Assembly: GCA_963682025.1 (NCBI GenBank)
Contig: OY821519.1
Coordinates: forward strand, 13,328,168-13,392,167
Source of the DNA: Cordilura impudica
Taxonomy: Eukaryota > Arthropoda > Insecta > Diptera > Scathophagidae
DNA length: 64,000 bases
Direction of reading: 5' to 3'
The notes below the pieces were generated by a model. The model made no database searches, was not told where the DNA came from, and saw only the letters and a list, made by a program, of their open reading frames with translations. Shown in pieces: positions 24,375 through 34,918 of the stretch; within the stretch, counting starts at the first letter, position 1; every line of letters begins with the position of its first letter. A program made the translations under genes and the position numbers.

Positions 24375-24726
24375 AATGAATTTTTATGTACCTGTTTAGT
24401 TAACTTTTAATAAAAATATTCTAAATCAATAAAAAAACGAATTTAGTTAGTACAATCGGACTGAATAAAGTACACTTTTTCTTGAAAGTTAGTACAATTT
24501 GTAAAATCTCATTTTGCATCCCTGAAACATACACATAAACATAACAGTTTGCAGCTGAAAATTATTAGCCAATAGGAACACAGTTTGCGTGGCGTCACGT
24601 GCCTGACCGGCGTAGAAAATTTTAATAGTGTCCGCGGGATGGCGTAATCTTGTATTCTATCATTCTTGGCGCATATGCCAGTGATATAATATGTGGCACA
24701 ATTTGGCCATTTGTGGCACTTTTGAA

Positions 24727-25560
24727 CAGTGTTGCCATTTTAGCATTTTAGTTGCTAGATTTAGCAGCTTTTTTATCGCTAGCATCTTATATTAATAGAA
24801 AGTTGCTTTTGCATCTTTTTTGATTTTTTTTTTCATTATTTTTGAAAATATGATTTTAATTTTAATGGTATTGATATGTTTAAATTTGCCAAAGTGTAAT
24901 ACGAGAAATTTGTGTTCTACTCTTTTTACCACTCTGCTCGTTTCTTTCAACAAATATAACAAAACATTTTGAAATAGAAGAATGTAAACAGCAACAACAG
25001 TTTTTAATGAATTAGAAAGTCGATTGCCAAAAAATATTATTGTATTAAAAAAAATGCCAAAATTTTCAATACAGAACACATTAAACCGGGTAAAAAAACC
25101 GATAACCAATATATTAGAAGAGTTTAAATTTAGATCATCTGAAACAGAAAAATTCAAATCCAATTGAGTTATATCACAGAACAGTATTGGGATACAGCAC
25201 TGAATACAAGCTCCTTATGGATTGAAGTTAACAAAAATTCTATTGGCGAAAATCCATTTAAAGAGTTATCAAAATTTGTTTGTCTTTAATAGTTTTGTCT
25301 TCTCAAAAGCCGAAGTTGAACGTTTGCCTAGTTTAATGGCTTTAGTTAAAAGCAAACCTTGAACAGAATAAAATCCGAGTTGTTATGTTCTGTAATATAT
25401 ATAAAAGAAGGTTTGAAATTGAAAAATGGGTGCTGTTACACTTACACTTGCGATATCGTTGATAGAAATCAATCGTCAAAAAAATATCAGAGCCAAGAAG
25501 AACTTGAAGATGAAGACATCACAGAAATATTAGATTCCATAAACCAATTATTGTAATATA
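24727..25560 (+). pseudogene. Second hAT remnant (different family)
   Basis: Starts at a hAT-type left end, cagtgttgccattttagc (24727), similar to the MITE ends at 36030/36206. Further right are decayed pieces of the C-terminal dimerisation region: NPFKELSKFVC, AEVERLPSLMALVKSK and, in the last open stretch (25359-25556), NRIKSELLCSVIYIKEGL. Several stops and frame changes are present. The right terminal repeat was not found. Confidence 0.7.
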
Positions 25561-25942
25561 ATCGTATCTTTTGATAATGTAAATTCTGTTATATATGAAA
25601 TTAAAAAAAAAAAATAATTTTCTCAAATTAAAAATATTTAATTAGAAATTAAAAAAAAAAACGTAATTTATAAATATTAATCACTTGTCCCGCATAATAT
25701 TTTGTTTTAATAAATTTTTTCTCTTTAAAGCGAAATGATTATTGGAGTCATTGGAAATATTACTGAAAAGTAATTGATGATGGTACTAGGTCAATTATGA
25801 TTGCATACGAATGAATGTTGTTAATATTGATTTACACATACTCAGACATTCTGTTTGTTATATAAATAGATAAATAAGTGTTTAATTTGAAAATGGTTTA
25901 AGGGCATTTCAATTAAAAATATTTTTAAAAAATAACAGAATT
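25561..25942. other. Non-coding AT-rich DNA
   Basis: Nothing recognisable. Confidence 0.4.
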
Positions 25943-26730
25943 AACAAGTAAGAAAATTATAGTCGGTCTAGACCGACTATACGATACCCTATACCATGCG
26001 TTTAGAAACCCTATCTCTTAGGCCCAACTAACTGGACATGGAAAATAAGCAAAAACCAAACTTGAATGGAATTTTTATTAATTTTTTTGGCTGCATATAT
26101 GAAAAAGTTCATATCGGATGCAATATCTATGTAGGGACTAGGTCCAAAAATGGACCGATCCTGATCATGTTTGGTAAAGTCTCTTGTATTTTGCAAAAAT
26201 ATATACAAACAAAATTTGAGAAGAATCAGTGCAATATTTTTGTTTTTTAATAGAATTAAGTGAAGATCGGGAAGCAGCTCTATATGGGGTCAAAGAGATC
26301 ATTTTTGCACTACTCATTAATGGATGTAATGAACGCATAGAAACCCAATTTGAGTAAGATCTATATGACAATTTGGATCTTATGGCAATTTATGTCGATT
26401 TCATATGGGTAATTTGTATGGGGGCTAGGTCTGAACATGGACCGATTCTCACCAATTTCAATAGCGTTCATCCCATGGCCGATAAAAGCTTATATACCAA
26501 ATTTCATCAAAATATATTAATATTTGCGACCTGCAGTTTGATTACAAGGTTTACATGGACACGCAGACGGACGGACGGACGGACGGACGGACATTGTTAA
26601 ATCAACTCAGAAAGTGATTCTGATTCGATCGGTATAATTAAAGATGGGTCTAGGTCAAATATTTTTGGTTGTTACAAACAGCAGCACAAAGTCATTATAC
26701 CCAAACCACATAGTGGTATAGGGTATAAAA
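25943..26730 (+). mobile_element. DINE-like element family A, near full length
   Basis: Begins aacaagtaagaaaatt, then the palindrome atagtcggtctagaccgact, then gataccctataccatg. It ends with a (GACG)n tract (26565-26592), a gattctgattcgatcggtat block and accacatagtggtatagggtataaaaa. The terminal ggtatagggtat is complementary to the 5' gataccctatacc. Non-coding; open frames inside are not genes. Its layout parallels family B (9283-12460). Confidence 0.85.
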
Positions 26731-26897
26731 ATTGCATTCATACTTAACTTACGAGTACATATGTTTGTATGAATAAAGCGGTATCTTTTATATTAATCAG
26801 TTATTGGCCCGTTTTCTCATCATTGATTTTATTTCGTTTGCAATTTATTGTTATTCATCTTTGAAAGGTGACTTAATATCTATTGTAACAGTGGATC

Positions 26898-27649
26898 TTT
26901 ATACCCTATACCACTATGTGGTTTGGGTATAATGACTTTGTGCTGCTGTTTGTAACTACCAAAAATATTTGACCTAGACCCATCTTTTATTATACCGATC
27001 GAATCAGAATCACTAACTGATTCGATTTAACGATGTCTGTCCGTCCGTCTGTGTGTCCATGTAAACCTTGTAATCAAACTGCAGGTCGCAAATATGAATA
27101 TATTTTTATGAAATTTGGTACATAAGCTTTTATCTGCCATTGGATGAACGCTATTGAAATTGGTGAGAATCGGTCCATGTTCAGACCTAGCCCGCATACA
27201 AATTACCCATATGAAATCGACATAAATTGCCATAAGATCCAAATTGTCATATACATCTTACTCAAATTGGGTTTCTATGCGTTCATTACATCCATTAATG
27301 AGTAGTGCAAAAATGATCTCTTTGACCCCATATAGAGCTGCTTCCCGATCTTCACTTAATTCTATTAAAAAACAAAAATATTGCACTGATTCTTCTCAAA
27401 TTGTGTTTGTATATATTTTTGCAAAATAGAAGAGACTTTACCAAACATAGTCAGGATCGGTCCATTTTTGGGCCTAGTCCCCATAGAGATATAGCATCCG
27501 ATATGAACTTTTTCATATCTGCAGCCAAAAAAATTAATAAAAATCCCACTCAAATTTGGTTTATGCTTATTTTCTATGTCCAGTTAGTTGGGCCTATGAG
27601 ATAGGGTCTCTAAACGCATGGTATAGGGTATCAGATTTTCTTACTTGTT
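26898..27649 (-). mobile_element. DINE-like element family A, inverted neighbour
   Basis: The same element on the opposite strand, 167 bp from its partner, so the two form a large inverted repeat. It ends ttttcttacttgtt and lacks the 22-bp subterminal palindrome present in the partner. Hairpins of this sort are prone to deletion. Confidence 0.88.
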
Positions 27650-27750
27650 AGTATTACGTTTATCAAATTGTTTTGCTTTAAAAAAAGAAATTTATATTTT
27701 TTATAAATGGTGCATTAAGTCCAGATATTAATGTAAACATAAAACCCAGA

Positions 27751-27797
27751 TGGAGGGTATCAAAGATTCGACATAACCGAATTTAACACTCTTACTT
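27751..27797 (-). mobile_element. DINE-like family B, 5' end only
   Basis: The complement reads aagtaagagtgttaaattcgg, then the first palindrome half and ataccctcca: the first ~47 bases of family B, cut off after that. Confidence 0.7.
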
Positions 27798-28116
27798 ATT
27801 TTAGTTCAATTTATACGATAAGGGAGGACAAATAGTAATTAATTTATAATTAATAAATTAATTTTAAAAATTATATATTTGTATTTCAATCAGCTGTCAC
27901 TATAAAAATGCATTATACCTGGCTGTCGTGTACACAGAAATGTTAATGTGTATTATAAATAATGATGGATGGATAGATGGTGGGTTTATCCCCAAATAGC
28001 CCCAAAACAACAAAAGTGGTTTTTAATTCTAATTCGGAATTCAATTAAAATCTTTTTTAAGTTCAATTTTTATTAAGTTAATTAGACCTAATATACCATA
28101 TACCAACAATATAAAC
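27798..28116. other. Non-coding DNA
   Basis: No gene recognised. Confidence 0.4.
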
Positions 28117-28702
28117 AGCTGTTTTTATACAAATGCATTTTTATTTCAGTAGAGCCAATTATATTTTCTTACTTTATTAAAATAGAAAAACATGCATGAT
28201 TCTATATAAACTTGGCACTTAAGCCAATTACTTATTTACAATTACAATTACTTATTTATAGTGTATTATTATAACGTAAAAACAAAAAATAAATTTATTT
28301 AACTCCTTTTGATTATTAATGGAATTATTATAGCATTTTATTTTGCGATTAATTTTTTCAACAAAATAAAATATTTCATAGCACTAATATCTTTTACATA
28401 TTTTGTTATATTGTCAACACTATTTTTGTTTTGTAGCCAACAAAAATAGAAATTAGCCTAAGTTGACTACAGCAGCAAAAGTGGTCGTATAGCTGTGTTG
28501 GTGTCAAAATAATCGTTGTCATATAAACGTGGGTTTTTTTTTTTGACAGGATGTAGTCGTGTAGCCGCTGTCGTCTATGTGTTTCATGTATCAAGTTTAT
28601 ATACGAATCTACAATCATGCGTGTTTTTCTATTTTACTAAAGTATAAACAATATAATTGGCACTACTGAAATAAAAATGTCTTTGCATAAAACCACCTGT
28701 TT
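28117..28702. mobile_element. MITE with ~88-bp terminal inverted repeats
   Basis: The first ~88 bases (from aacagctgtttttatac) match the complement of the last ~88 (to 28702) with few differences, sharing cagtag-gccaattatatt and ttagtaaaatagaaaaaca. A related partial copy is at 50592-50840. The interior has gtagtcgtgtagccgctgtcg repeats. No coding region. The superfamily is unclear because I could not fix the target duplication. Confidence 0.8.
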
Positions 28703-28760
28703 ATATTTTAAAATTGTTTCAGTTTTATTGTAAGTTTATTGTTTTATAAAAAAAAAAAAA

Positions 28761-29047
28761 ATGGATCAGGACGAAATTTGTATAGAAGAAGTGCGCAACC
28801 ATAGAATATTGTATAATCTGAGCCAGCCAGATTATAAAATTAAAAAAAAGGAATATGCATGGGGAGAAGTTGCTGGAAATGTAAATTAAAATGGTAATAT
28901 AGTGATAATTATTTTTATATTCCAAATTGAAATTGTATTTTTATAGAAGTGGAATGCAAGAAAAGGTGGAAAGGACTCCGTGATTCCTACAAGCGGTACA
29001 AAAGAATGCACCAACTTGCTCCCGGGAGTAGTTATTTTGTTTGCTAA
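28761..29047 (+). pseudogene. MADF-domain gene remnant, frame broken
   Basis: MADF domains are DNA- and protein-binding modules of fly transcription regulators and of some transposon-derived genes. Exon 1 (28761-28880) reads MDQDEICIEEVRNHRILYNL, then SQPDYKIKKKEYAWGEVAGN, the first half of a MADF domain. After a likely intron (gtaaat...tttttatag, 28881-28946), 28949-29027 reads VECKKRWKGLRDSYKRYKR, the second half. The splice joins out of frame by one base, so the gene looks dead unless an unseen splice site is used. A further donor/acceptor pair (29028, 29083) leads straight into the opposite-strand DDE remnant. Confidence 0.72.
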
Positions 29048-29079
29048 TTGTCCTAAATTTTTTTTAAACATTTGTTTTT

Positions 29080-29700
29080 TCAGAAAACAGGTTCGTGAAC
29101 AATATATTTCCGGTTCGTAGCTGCTATAAGATTTGCCCAGTCGTGAGGATGTTGAATTGAAGCTCTGGTGTTTTCCTCTATTTTTGCATTCAAACTACAA
29201 CATTCGAGATGTGTGTGGCCGACTACGAGAAAATTGTGATCGATAATTTCGATACTCGGGTGATATTTCACTACCTTTTCGAACATCGCACAGAGATAAC
29301 AGTTGCGATTTTGGCCAGGACATGAGTCACTGTATAAGATCACATGCTTTACTGTACTTGAAAAGTTCATAAGACATTTATAAATACAAGAGCCAATCTC
29401 ATTTGCACCTCGTTCTGCAATCGTTTCATTCCAAATATGACAATCAGCATTGTTGGTCGCCCCATTATGTATGGTCAAATTAAAAGTTCACAATGCGTTT
29501 TTGTAGTAAAACATTGATATATACGGAGTTGGTAAACATTGTTGCAAGTCAAACGAATACATCTTTACGGTGGAATTAATCCACCAAATTCTTGTAGGAT
29601 TTTATGGTTGTTGATAGTCTTGATACTTTGATCGTTTTCACCACATATTTGAGAAAAACATTTCTTGCATACTCTAATTTTTTGCTCCTTGATTTCAAAA
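29080..29700 (-). pseudogene. Insect DDE-type transposase-like remnant, copy 1
   Basis: Minus strand. In order: VCKKCFSQICGEN (cysteine/MFL-type block, about 29690), FDLQQCLPTP, then after a TGA the longest open part (29478-29080): NLTIHNGATNNADCHIWNE, RGANEIGSC, YSDSCPGQNRN, VGHTHLECCSLNAKIEEN, HDWANLI. This order (TIH, YSD-C-GQN, GHT-xE-xxS-xxxIE) belongs to a widespread family of uncharacterised insect proteins that I take to be derived from a DDE transposon. I cannot name the family with confidence. About 80 residues are missing between the first two blocks. A second copy lies at 33742-34552. Confidence 0.72.
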
Positions 29701-30178
29701 TGGTTGAATTTAAAAGTCCCAATGTAGTATCATCATAACACTATGGAACAAATTCAGGTTAGCAAAAGTTAGGTCGATTCTGAGAGTGAGGGGTGAAAAT
29801 AGAGGCTAAATTAGAAGATCCGTATCGCGGCGTTTGTTTATGTTAGTTCGAATTTTTTTTTTAATCGACCTTCGAACTTTGCAGTCAAATTCCGATTTTC
29901 ACCATGTTTATATGGTTTTTTTTTTGGCTATAACTCGTCGACTAATTGATATTTTTTCAATCTGTAAAAGACAAATTATTGCTAGAGACCTGTGCAACAA
30001 TTAAAATTTGTAAAAAAAAAAAAAATTGATTTAGAAAATTTTGGTGGTGCTTATGAAGCAAAATGTTGGAAAAATTATTTTTTTTCATGCTTTTTGAAAA
30101 TATTTTCCACAAAACTAAGTCTTTTTTGCTTTCTGTTTGATCTATAGTTATAAAAAGTTTTAAGTAAAAAATTAAATA
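29701..30178. other. Non-coding DNA
   Basis: No gene seen. Contains poly-A/T runs. Confidence 0.4.
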
Positions 30179-30360
30179 AATTAAATTAATGATTTGGCCA
30201 GTTGCCGTTTAGCAGGCGGCTGTGGATCAACATCACTGCTCTCTCTAATATCTTGGTCATCGTCATCATCAGAAAGGTCGATAAAATCAGCTTCGGATGA
30301 GTTTCGAGTCTTAACTGAATCTTTATTTTTGAAATTAGTTCGCTTGTACGAAATAAAAGC
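30179..30360 (-). pseudogene. Partial acidic open frame, cut by a DINE-like insertion
   Basis: An open frame on the minus strand ends at a stop near 30179 and reads back to 30360. It contains an acidic run (DFIDLSDDDDDQDI) and a basic end (PPAKRQLAKS). It is cut exactly where the family A element begins. It could be the tail of a MADF-type or other nuclear protein. It may belong with the fragment at 32179-32414 on the same strand, but the join is not visible. Confidence 0.4.
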
Positions 30361-31170
30361 AAGTAAGAAAATTATAGTCGGTCTAGCCCGACTATACGAT
30401 ACCCTATACCATGGTTAAGAGACCCTATCTCTTCAGTCCGACTAATTGGATATAGCAAATATGCATAAACCAAACTTGAGTGGCATTTTTATTAATTTTT
30501 TTCGCAGCAGATATGAAAAAGTTTATATCGGATACTATATTTAAATGGGAACTAGGTCGAAAAATGGACCGATCCTGACCATATTTAGTAAAGTCACTAA
30601 TACTTTGAAAAAATATATATGTACATACAAACCAAATTTGAGAAAAATCTGTGCAATATTTTTGTTTTTTGATAGATTTAAGTGAAGATGGATGGAAGAT
30701 GAAGACTCTATATGGAGCTTATGACTAAGAATTTTCCTGTAGGGAGTATTTTTGAACTACTGATTAATGGATGTATTAAACACATACAAACCCAATTTGA
30801 CTGAGATCTATATGATAATTTGGAACTTATGGCAATTTATGTCGATTTCATAGGGGTCATTTGTATGGGGACTAGGTATGAACACGGACCGATTCTCACC
30901 AGTTTCAATAGCATTCATCCCATGGCCGATGTAAGCTTGTATGCCAAATTTCATCAAAATATGTACATATTTGCGACCTGTAGTTTGATTACAAGCTTTA
31001 CATGGACACACAGACGGACGGACGGATGGACGGAAATTGCTATTTCAACTCAAAAAGTGATTCTGAGTCGATCTTTGATACTTTGAAAAAATATATACAA
31101 ACCACATTTGAAAGGAATCCGTCAATATTTTTGTTTTTTGATAGATTTAAGTGAAGATCGGGAAGATCAT
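30360..31170 (+). mobile_element. DINE-like family A copy, rearranged right end
   Basis: Starts caagtaagaaaattatagtcgg with the palindrome and follows family A up to the (GACG)n tract (31010-31035). At about 31075 it jumps back to an internal segment (actttgaaaaaatatata...), repeating 30600-30690. The true 3' end is absent. Confidence 0.8.
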
Positions 31171-31291
31171 AATTTTTTTAAAACGCACTTGACAAAAGAC
31201 ACTTTTTAGTATAAATAAAATACGTCACATAACGGAAAACCTAACCTTCGATTTTGCCATTATTCACAAATAATTAAATTTATTAATAAGG

Positions 31292-31455
31292 TCGGGACGG
31301 CGCGAACGCCATTCCCGGCTACCAAAAATTGTACGCACGAGTTATTCACATTAGGAATAATCGCGGAGGTCAACTCAATCTAAGTGCAATGATCAAGCCT
31401 CACTCCGGGGGAACCGCCTTCATGATCACGGATAACCCCTACGCCAGGTAAGTAT
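31292..31455 (-). ncRNA. U1 snRNA, copy 2
   Basis: A 164-nt U1 gene on the minus strand. It is identical to copies 1 and 3 except at nt 75 (A instead of C), beside the U1A/SNF-binding loop of stem-loop II. All essential parts remain: 5' ACTTACCTG, ATTGCAC loop, AATTTTTGG Sm site and 3' stem. Its promoter element is in place. Confidence 0.95.
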
Positions 31456-31493
31456 GCTTAACTCAGCTCAATCTAAATTACTTAAAGTAGTGC

Positions 31494-31516
31494 CAACATA
31501 AACTAAACGAGAATCG
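31494..31516 (-). promoter_or_regulatory. PSEA for U1 copy 2
   Basis: On the minus strand cgattctcgtttagtttatg lies at -61 to about -42 from the U1 start. It is the same in copy 3 apart from one base at its 3' side. Confidence 0.78.
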
Positions 31517-31737
31517 AAAAAACACACCAGAAATTATGTGCTTAACAATTTGAAGAGTAGAAAGTAACAAATAAACTCAAACAATGAGCATGACGATGTT
31601 TTCGATGTGTGTACAACAGTATTTAAGTACAAAACAAGCAACCCTCTTGAAAGTTGTATTACGTGCGGTAGATATTTTTGTGTGTGATGTGCGGTTGTTA
31701 ACAACTAACATTAAGAATATATTTATATAATTAAGAA

Positions 31738-32178
31738 CTAGAGGACCCCTGCTGCTCCGCAGCATTATATATTATATTAATTTTTATAATATAATACCAA
31801 ATTTTGTCAAGAGAAGTTGACGTACAGTAATGCCAAAATATGCCAAGAGAAGTTAACGTACAGTAAAAGTAAAGTTGATTGTCCACGCATAACTTTCCTC
31901 AAACCCAACGAATTTGCCAAGAGAAGTAAACGTACAGTAATGCCAAAATATGCCAAGATAAGTTAAGTAAAAGTTGATTCTCCACGCATAACTTTCCTCA
32001 AACCCAACGAATTTAAGCAGTTAATAGCTCAAAAGAAGGAACTTGAGTGTTCTTAGACCTATGTCAACATCCTACGTTAATTAGAACTCTAGTTATAGTT
32101 TGAGAGAAGAAAAATATTGAAAAAAATCTTGAATGCAAAGTTTATTCATAAATTCTTTTAATATATGTACATATAAGA
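31738..32178 (-). mobile_element. Non-autonomous Helitron, 441 bp
   Basis: Minus strand: begins TC (32178) and ends with hairpin GCTGC-GGA-GCAGC, then AGGGGTCATCTAG-type sequence, here ...TCCTCTAG (31738). It is inserted between A and T (a31737, t32179). It has the same length and architecture as the copy at 58820-59260. Internal repeats of gccaagagaagttaacgtacag are present. Non-coding. Confidence 0.85.
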
Positions 32179-32414
32179 TTATCAGTCGGAATGTAGTCTG
32201 AATCGTCGTAATCAGGTTGATGAAATATGTCTTCATCTGCCTCTTTGCTTTCAGATGAACTCGAACGGGGCTTTTCATCTCGAAGAGATTGAAATAGAGC
32301 CAACATGTTCTCACTTATGCCTGATGTTCTTTTGTCCGTATTATATGGCATTTTTTTGGCCATGGCCACCAGTTTTCTTCCCATATCCATTAAAATTTTC
32401 TCTATAGTTACCAA
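32179..32414 (-). pseudogene. Partial open frame cut by a Helitron
   Basis: Minus strand, opening after an 'actatag' that could be an acceptor. It encodes a Lys/Met-rich start (MGRKLVAMAKKM) and an acidic Ser/Glu-rich end (SSSSESKEADEDIF). The frame runs into the Helitron 5' end at 32178. I do not recognise the protein. Confidence 0.35.
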
Positions 32415-32703
32415 TTAAAGTATTACGGAAGCTCAAAAAACAACTTATTTGGTTGATTTTTTATAATACTCACTTGATAAAACACGTTTAAGTATAAATA
32501 AAATATTTTTTTAAACTTTTTATTTTGACAAAAGAACTTATCTCAACAAATGTGTTTGTGTCACATTGAACAGTCAAGGCGAACTGATTGCAGAAATAAC
32601 GTATTTCTAATTATGTTTTACCTCTAAGTCAAATTTTAAATTTCACATAAGTATATCGTCACCTAAGATGCAACATAACGTAACATCACTTTTCATAGGT
32701 TTA
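32415..32703. other. Non-coding DNA
   Basis: Nothing recognised. Confidence 0.35.
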
Positions 32704-32998
32704 AGGCCTAGTTAGCCACACGTTGTTAAGGTGTATCTGTACCGTAAATGTAACGTTGGCATTTAGTGCAATTATAGAACGTAATAAACGAACCAGCATG
32801 TTGCTGTATAAAATTAACCAAACTTTATCAGCTGTTCACAAATGTCACGTACAAACGTAGCAAAAATCTATTTTCAACAGATTGGGACGTTCCGGTTACA
32901 TGACAGTTGAGTTCGGTAATTGCTCTAAATGCTTTTTCATCTAACAGAAAAAAACAGCTGACACGTTTGGTTAAGGTTACGTGTGGCTAACTAGGCCT
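32704..32998. mobile_element. MITE, 20-bp perfect TIRs, TTA duplication (Harbinger-like)
   Basis: AGGCCTAGTTAGCCACACGT at 32704 is exactly repeated in inverse at 32979-32998. TTA flanks both sides (32701-32703 and 32999-33001). A TTA or TAA target suggests PIF/Harbinger; the assignment rests on that alone. The interior has two CAGCTG sites. A truncated relative is at 7668-7905. Confidence 0.85.
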
Positions 32999-33001
32999 TT
33001 A

Positions 33002-33741
33002 CAGGAAAAGCAAAAAACGTTGTAAAATTCTAAATACTTATATCAGATCTAAAAACAATTTTTTCTATATTGTTTTAAAACACAACAACAGAAGTATTTC
33101 ATAGAGAAAAAAAATGATTTTTTGAATTATTTTTCAAGTTATGTGTTACGTTATTTTGCATTCGTCAATGCTAATGTTTTAGCATAAAGTTAAACAAAAG
33201 TTAAAAATATGAAACAATTTTGAAAATTAGTAAAATCTCAGGTTCAATAAATAATAAGAGATTTTTTATTTAAATTTCCATTGTTTAATTTTGTAAATAA
33301 TAAGTAATTGTTTAAACAAAATAAGGTAATTCATTGAAGTTATTTAAACACATTTGTAAATAACATACCAAGTAAATTAATAAACACACAAAATTATTTT
33401 AATTATTAAATATATAAATCAAAAATGAATGGCGCTAACACTTGAATAATTAATTATTGAAAAGGAATATTATCATAAAACGAATGACAGTCTGATGGAA
33501 GCAAAGACTTTAGGTCCTGCAAATGCTAACATTTCTTTTTGGGAAGTTTTATTCGTTGGGAATGCAATTGACCAGCCTCGTGCATTCGAATGTTTTTGAG
33601 GTTAGTTGTGGAAGAACCTGCTAATCATCATTAATGTTGGTTTTAAAATAAATTGTTCCGGTTGATTTATACGCCAAAATACGTATCATATTAACTGTGG
33701 GGTCTCCAGACTTTTTACCTGAAGTGAGAAATATTTAATTT
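33002..33741. other. AT-rich non-coding DNA
   Basis: No gene recognised. Confidence 0.4.
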
Positions 33742-34552
33742 TTAAAAGTACTGTCTGATAATGTATACATATTTACCTGGTCGAATTGATGAGTACCGCT
33801 TGGGAACAGCTTCATAATCATGAAAATTATCATGTTGTAGATGATGAATTTTGAGAGGAAATGGGTTTCTTCGTGAATCTAGTTGTGATGGTAAATTTAC
33901 TTGTCTGTTATTAATTTTTCTTTGAATAAGTGAAAGTGTTGAGTCGCATTCCATTTGTGTATGCCCTACACATATATATCATTTTTGGGTTTAAAAAGAG
34001 AATAATTATGTTTTTTTAAACTTCCATAAAATTTGGAAAAGATATGGGAGAGATTCTATGTTCTTTGTTTGACTCGCATTCCTTGGAATAGACTTCATAT
34101 ACATATGTTTGTACGATTTAAAATCAGACAGACATCTGTTTGTATATTGACGACGGTAACGAGACTCTAGCGTTGGCACTTCTTTTAACCATTTGTTCAA
34201 ATAATTTAATCGCATTTTGTACCGTTTTGCTTGCCTTGTATTACTTTTAAGTTCATTTCTTAAAAGTTTTAGGTTTTGCGGGTCTAATTGTGTAGCATGT
34301 AATTCACTGAAATTCACCCAATTTGTAATCATTGATTCTGTTATGCCTAAGGTAGGCTGGCACAAACATTTTACTACATAATTGCAGACGTACTGCTTCA
34401 TTGTTCAAAAAATGTGATTTTGTAATTGCACGCCGAGAATCTTCTACGTAAATCCGCTTTTTGTTGGAGCATTCAATTTTATTGGTTACATAAAGTTTTT
34501 TTTTGGTCCCATGACATTTGCCAGAAATGATCAAATATTTTCTTTCGCACAT
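33742..34552 (-). pseudogene. Insect DDE-type transposase-like remnant, copy 2
   Basis: Minus strand, same family as 29080-29700. The first part (34552-34304) is Cys/Lys-rich and leads to KMFV, where a frameshift passes to the QPTLGITESMITNWV frame. Together these form the family's CK-MFL-TLGI block. The next part is basic (KSNTRQAKRYKMRLNYLNKW). The catalytic core has been deleted. Just left of the gap the sequence resumes with VGHTQMECDSTLSLI, then RKINNRQVNLPSQLD and YSSIRPGKY, the C-terminal third. It is inactive: the frame is broken and the first two catalytic blocks are absent. Confidence 0.7.
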
Positions 34553-34560
34553 GTTAAGAA

Positions 34561-34850
34561 AAATTGGAGCAATGCCGACTTGAACTTTTTTTTTCGCAAT
34601 ATGTTGATTTGCAACCAGCTTTCATTATTCTTGGCATTCTTTCACAGACATTTTTCCCTTTGAATCGCCTTCATATTTCTTTCCATTCATACAATTTTTT
34701 ATTTTCTTCTTCTCTTTTATTAATTATTTTGGAACTATTTACATTTTCGTTATAACTATTTTTTATATTAGAACACATTTTTGTTATTTTAACCACACTT
34801 TATTAATAATTTATTATTTTAAGCTAATTGCGCCTAACTTCGTAAATGTA
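34561..34850. other. Non-coding DNA
   Basis: No gene seen between the DDE remnant and the Penelope-like 3' end. Confidence 0.35.
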
Positions 34851-34878
34851 AAATAAAACTCAGTTTTATCACATATTT

Positions 34879-34918
34879 CCCCGACGTTTCGTAACTTTTT
34901 TGGTTACTTTTTCAAGGG
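34879..34918 (-). ncRNA. Penelope-type hammerhead-like sequence
   Basis: Minus strand: a CTTGAAAAAG box, stem GTAAC/GTTAC with an A-rich loop, then GAAAC and GTCGGGG. Penelope-like elements carry minimal hammerhead ribozymes with the order CTGANGA-stem II-GAAA in their terminal repeats. Here the first box is degenerate (CTTGAAAA), so it is probably inactive. Its place, 3' of the endonuclease fragment, fits. Confidence 0.5.

Larger units (their letters stand above)
23212..24524 (+). mobile_element. Degenerate hAT element
   Basis: Ends TAGGGATGTAAAAT (23212) and, at the right, the complement of CAGGGATGCAAAAT (ending 24524): 12 of 14 bases match, and the form is typical of hAT termini. No 8-bp target duplication remains. 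It contains the C-terminal part of a hAT transposase and a long (AT)n run. Confidence 0.65.
31238..31737. repeat. Segmental duplication A containing U1 copy 2
   Basis: Nearly identical to 36222-36728 over about 500 bp, covering U1, its promoter and more than 200 bp beyond. The Helitron at 31738 marks its right limit. Confidence 0.88.

Noticed and set aside
23192..24670. 13-bp inverted repeat (ccaagaatgatag / ctatcattcttgg) around the hAT element
   Set aside because: It lies outside the better-supported hAT ends and has no target duplication. Probably chance or an older structure.
26038..27604. Several 60-75-codon frames with repeated MDLMAIYVDFIWVI-like sequence
   Set aside because: They are fragments of the non-coding DINE-like element. 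The same frames recur, broken in different places, at each copy.
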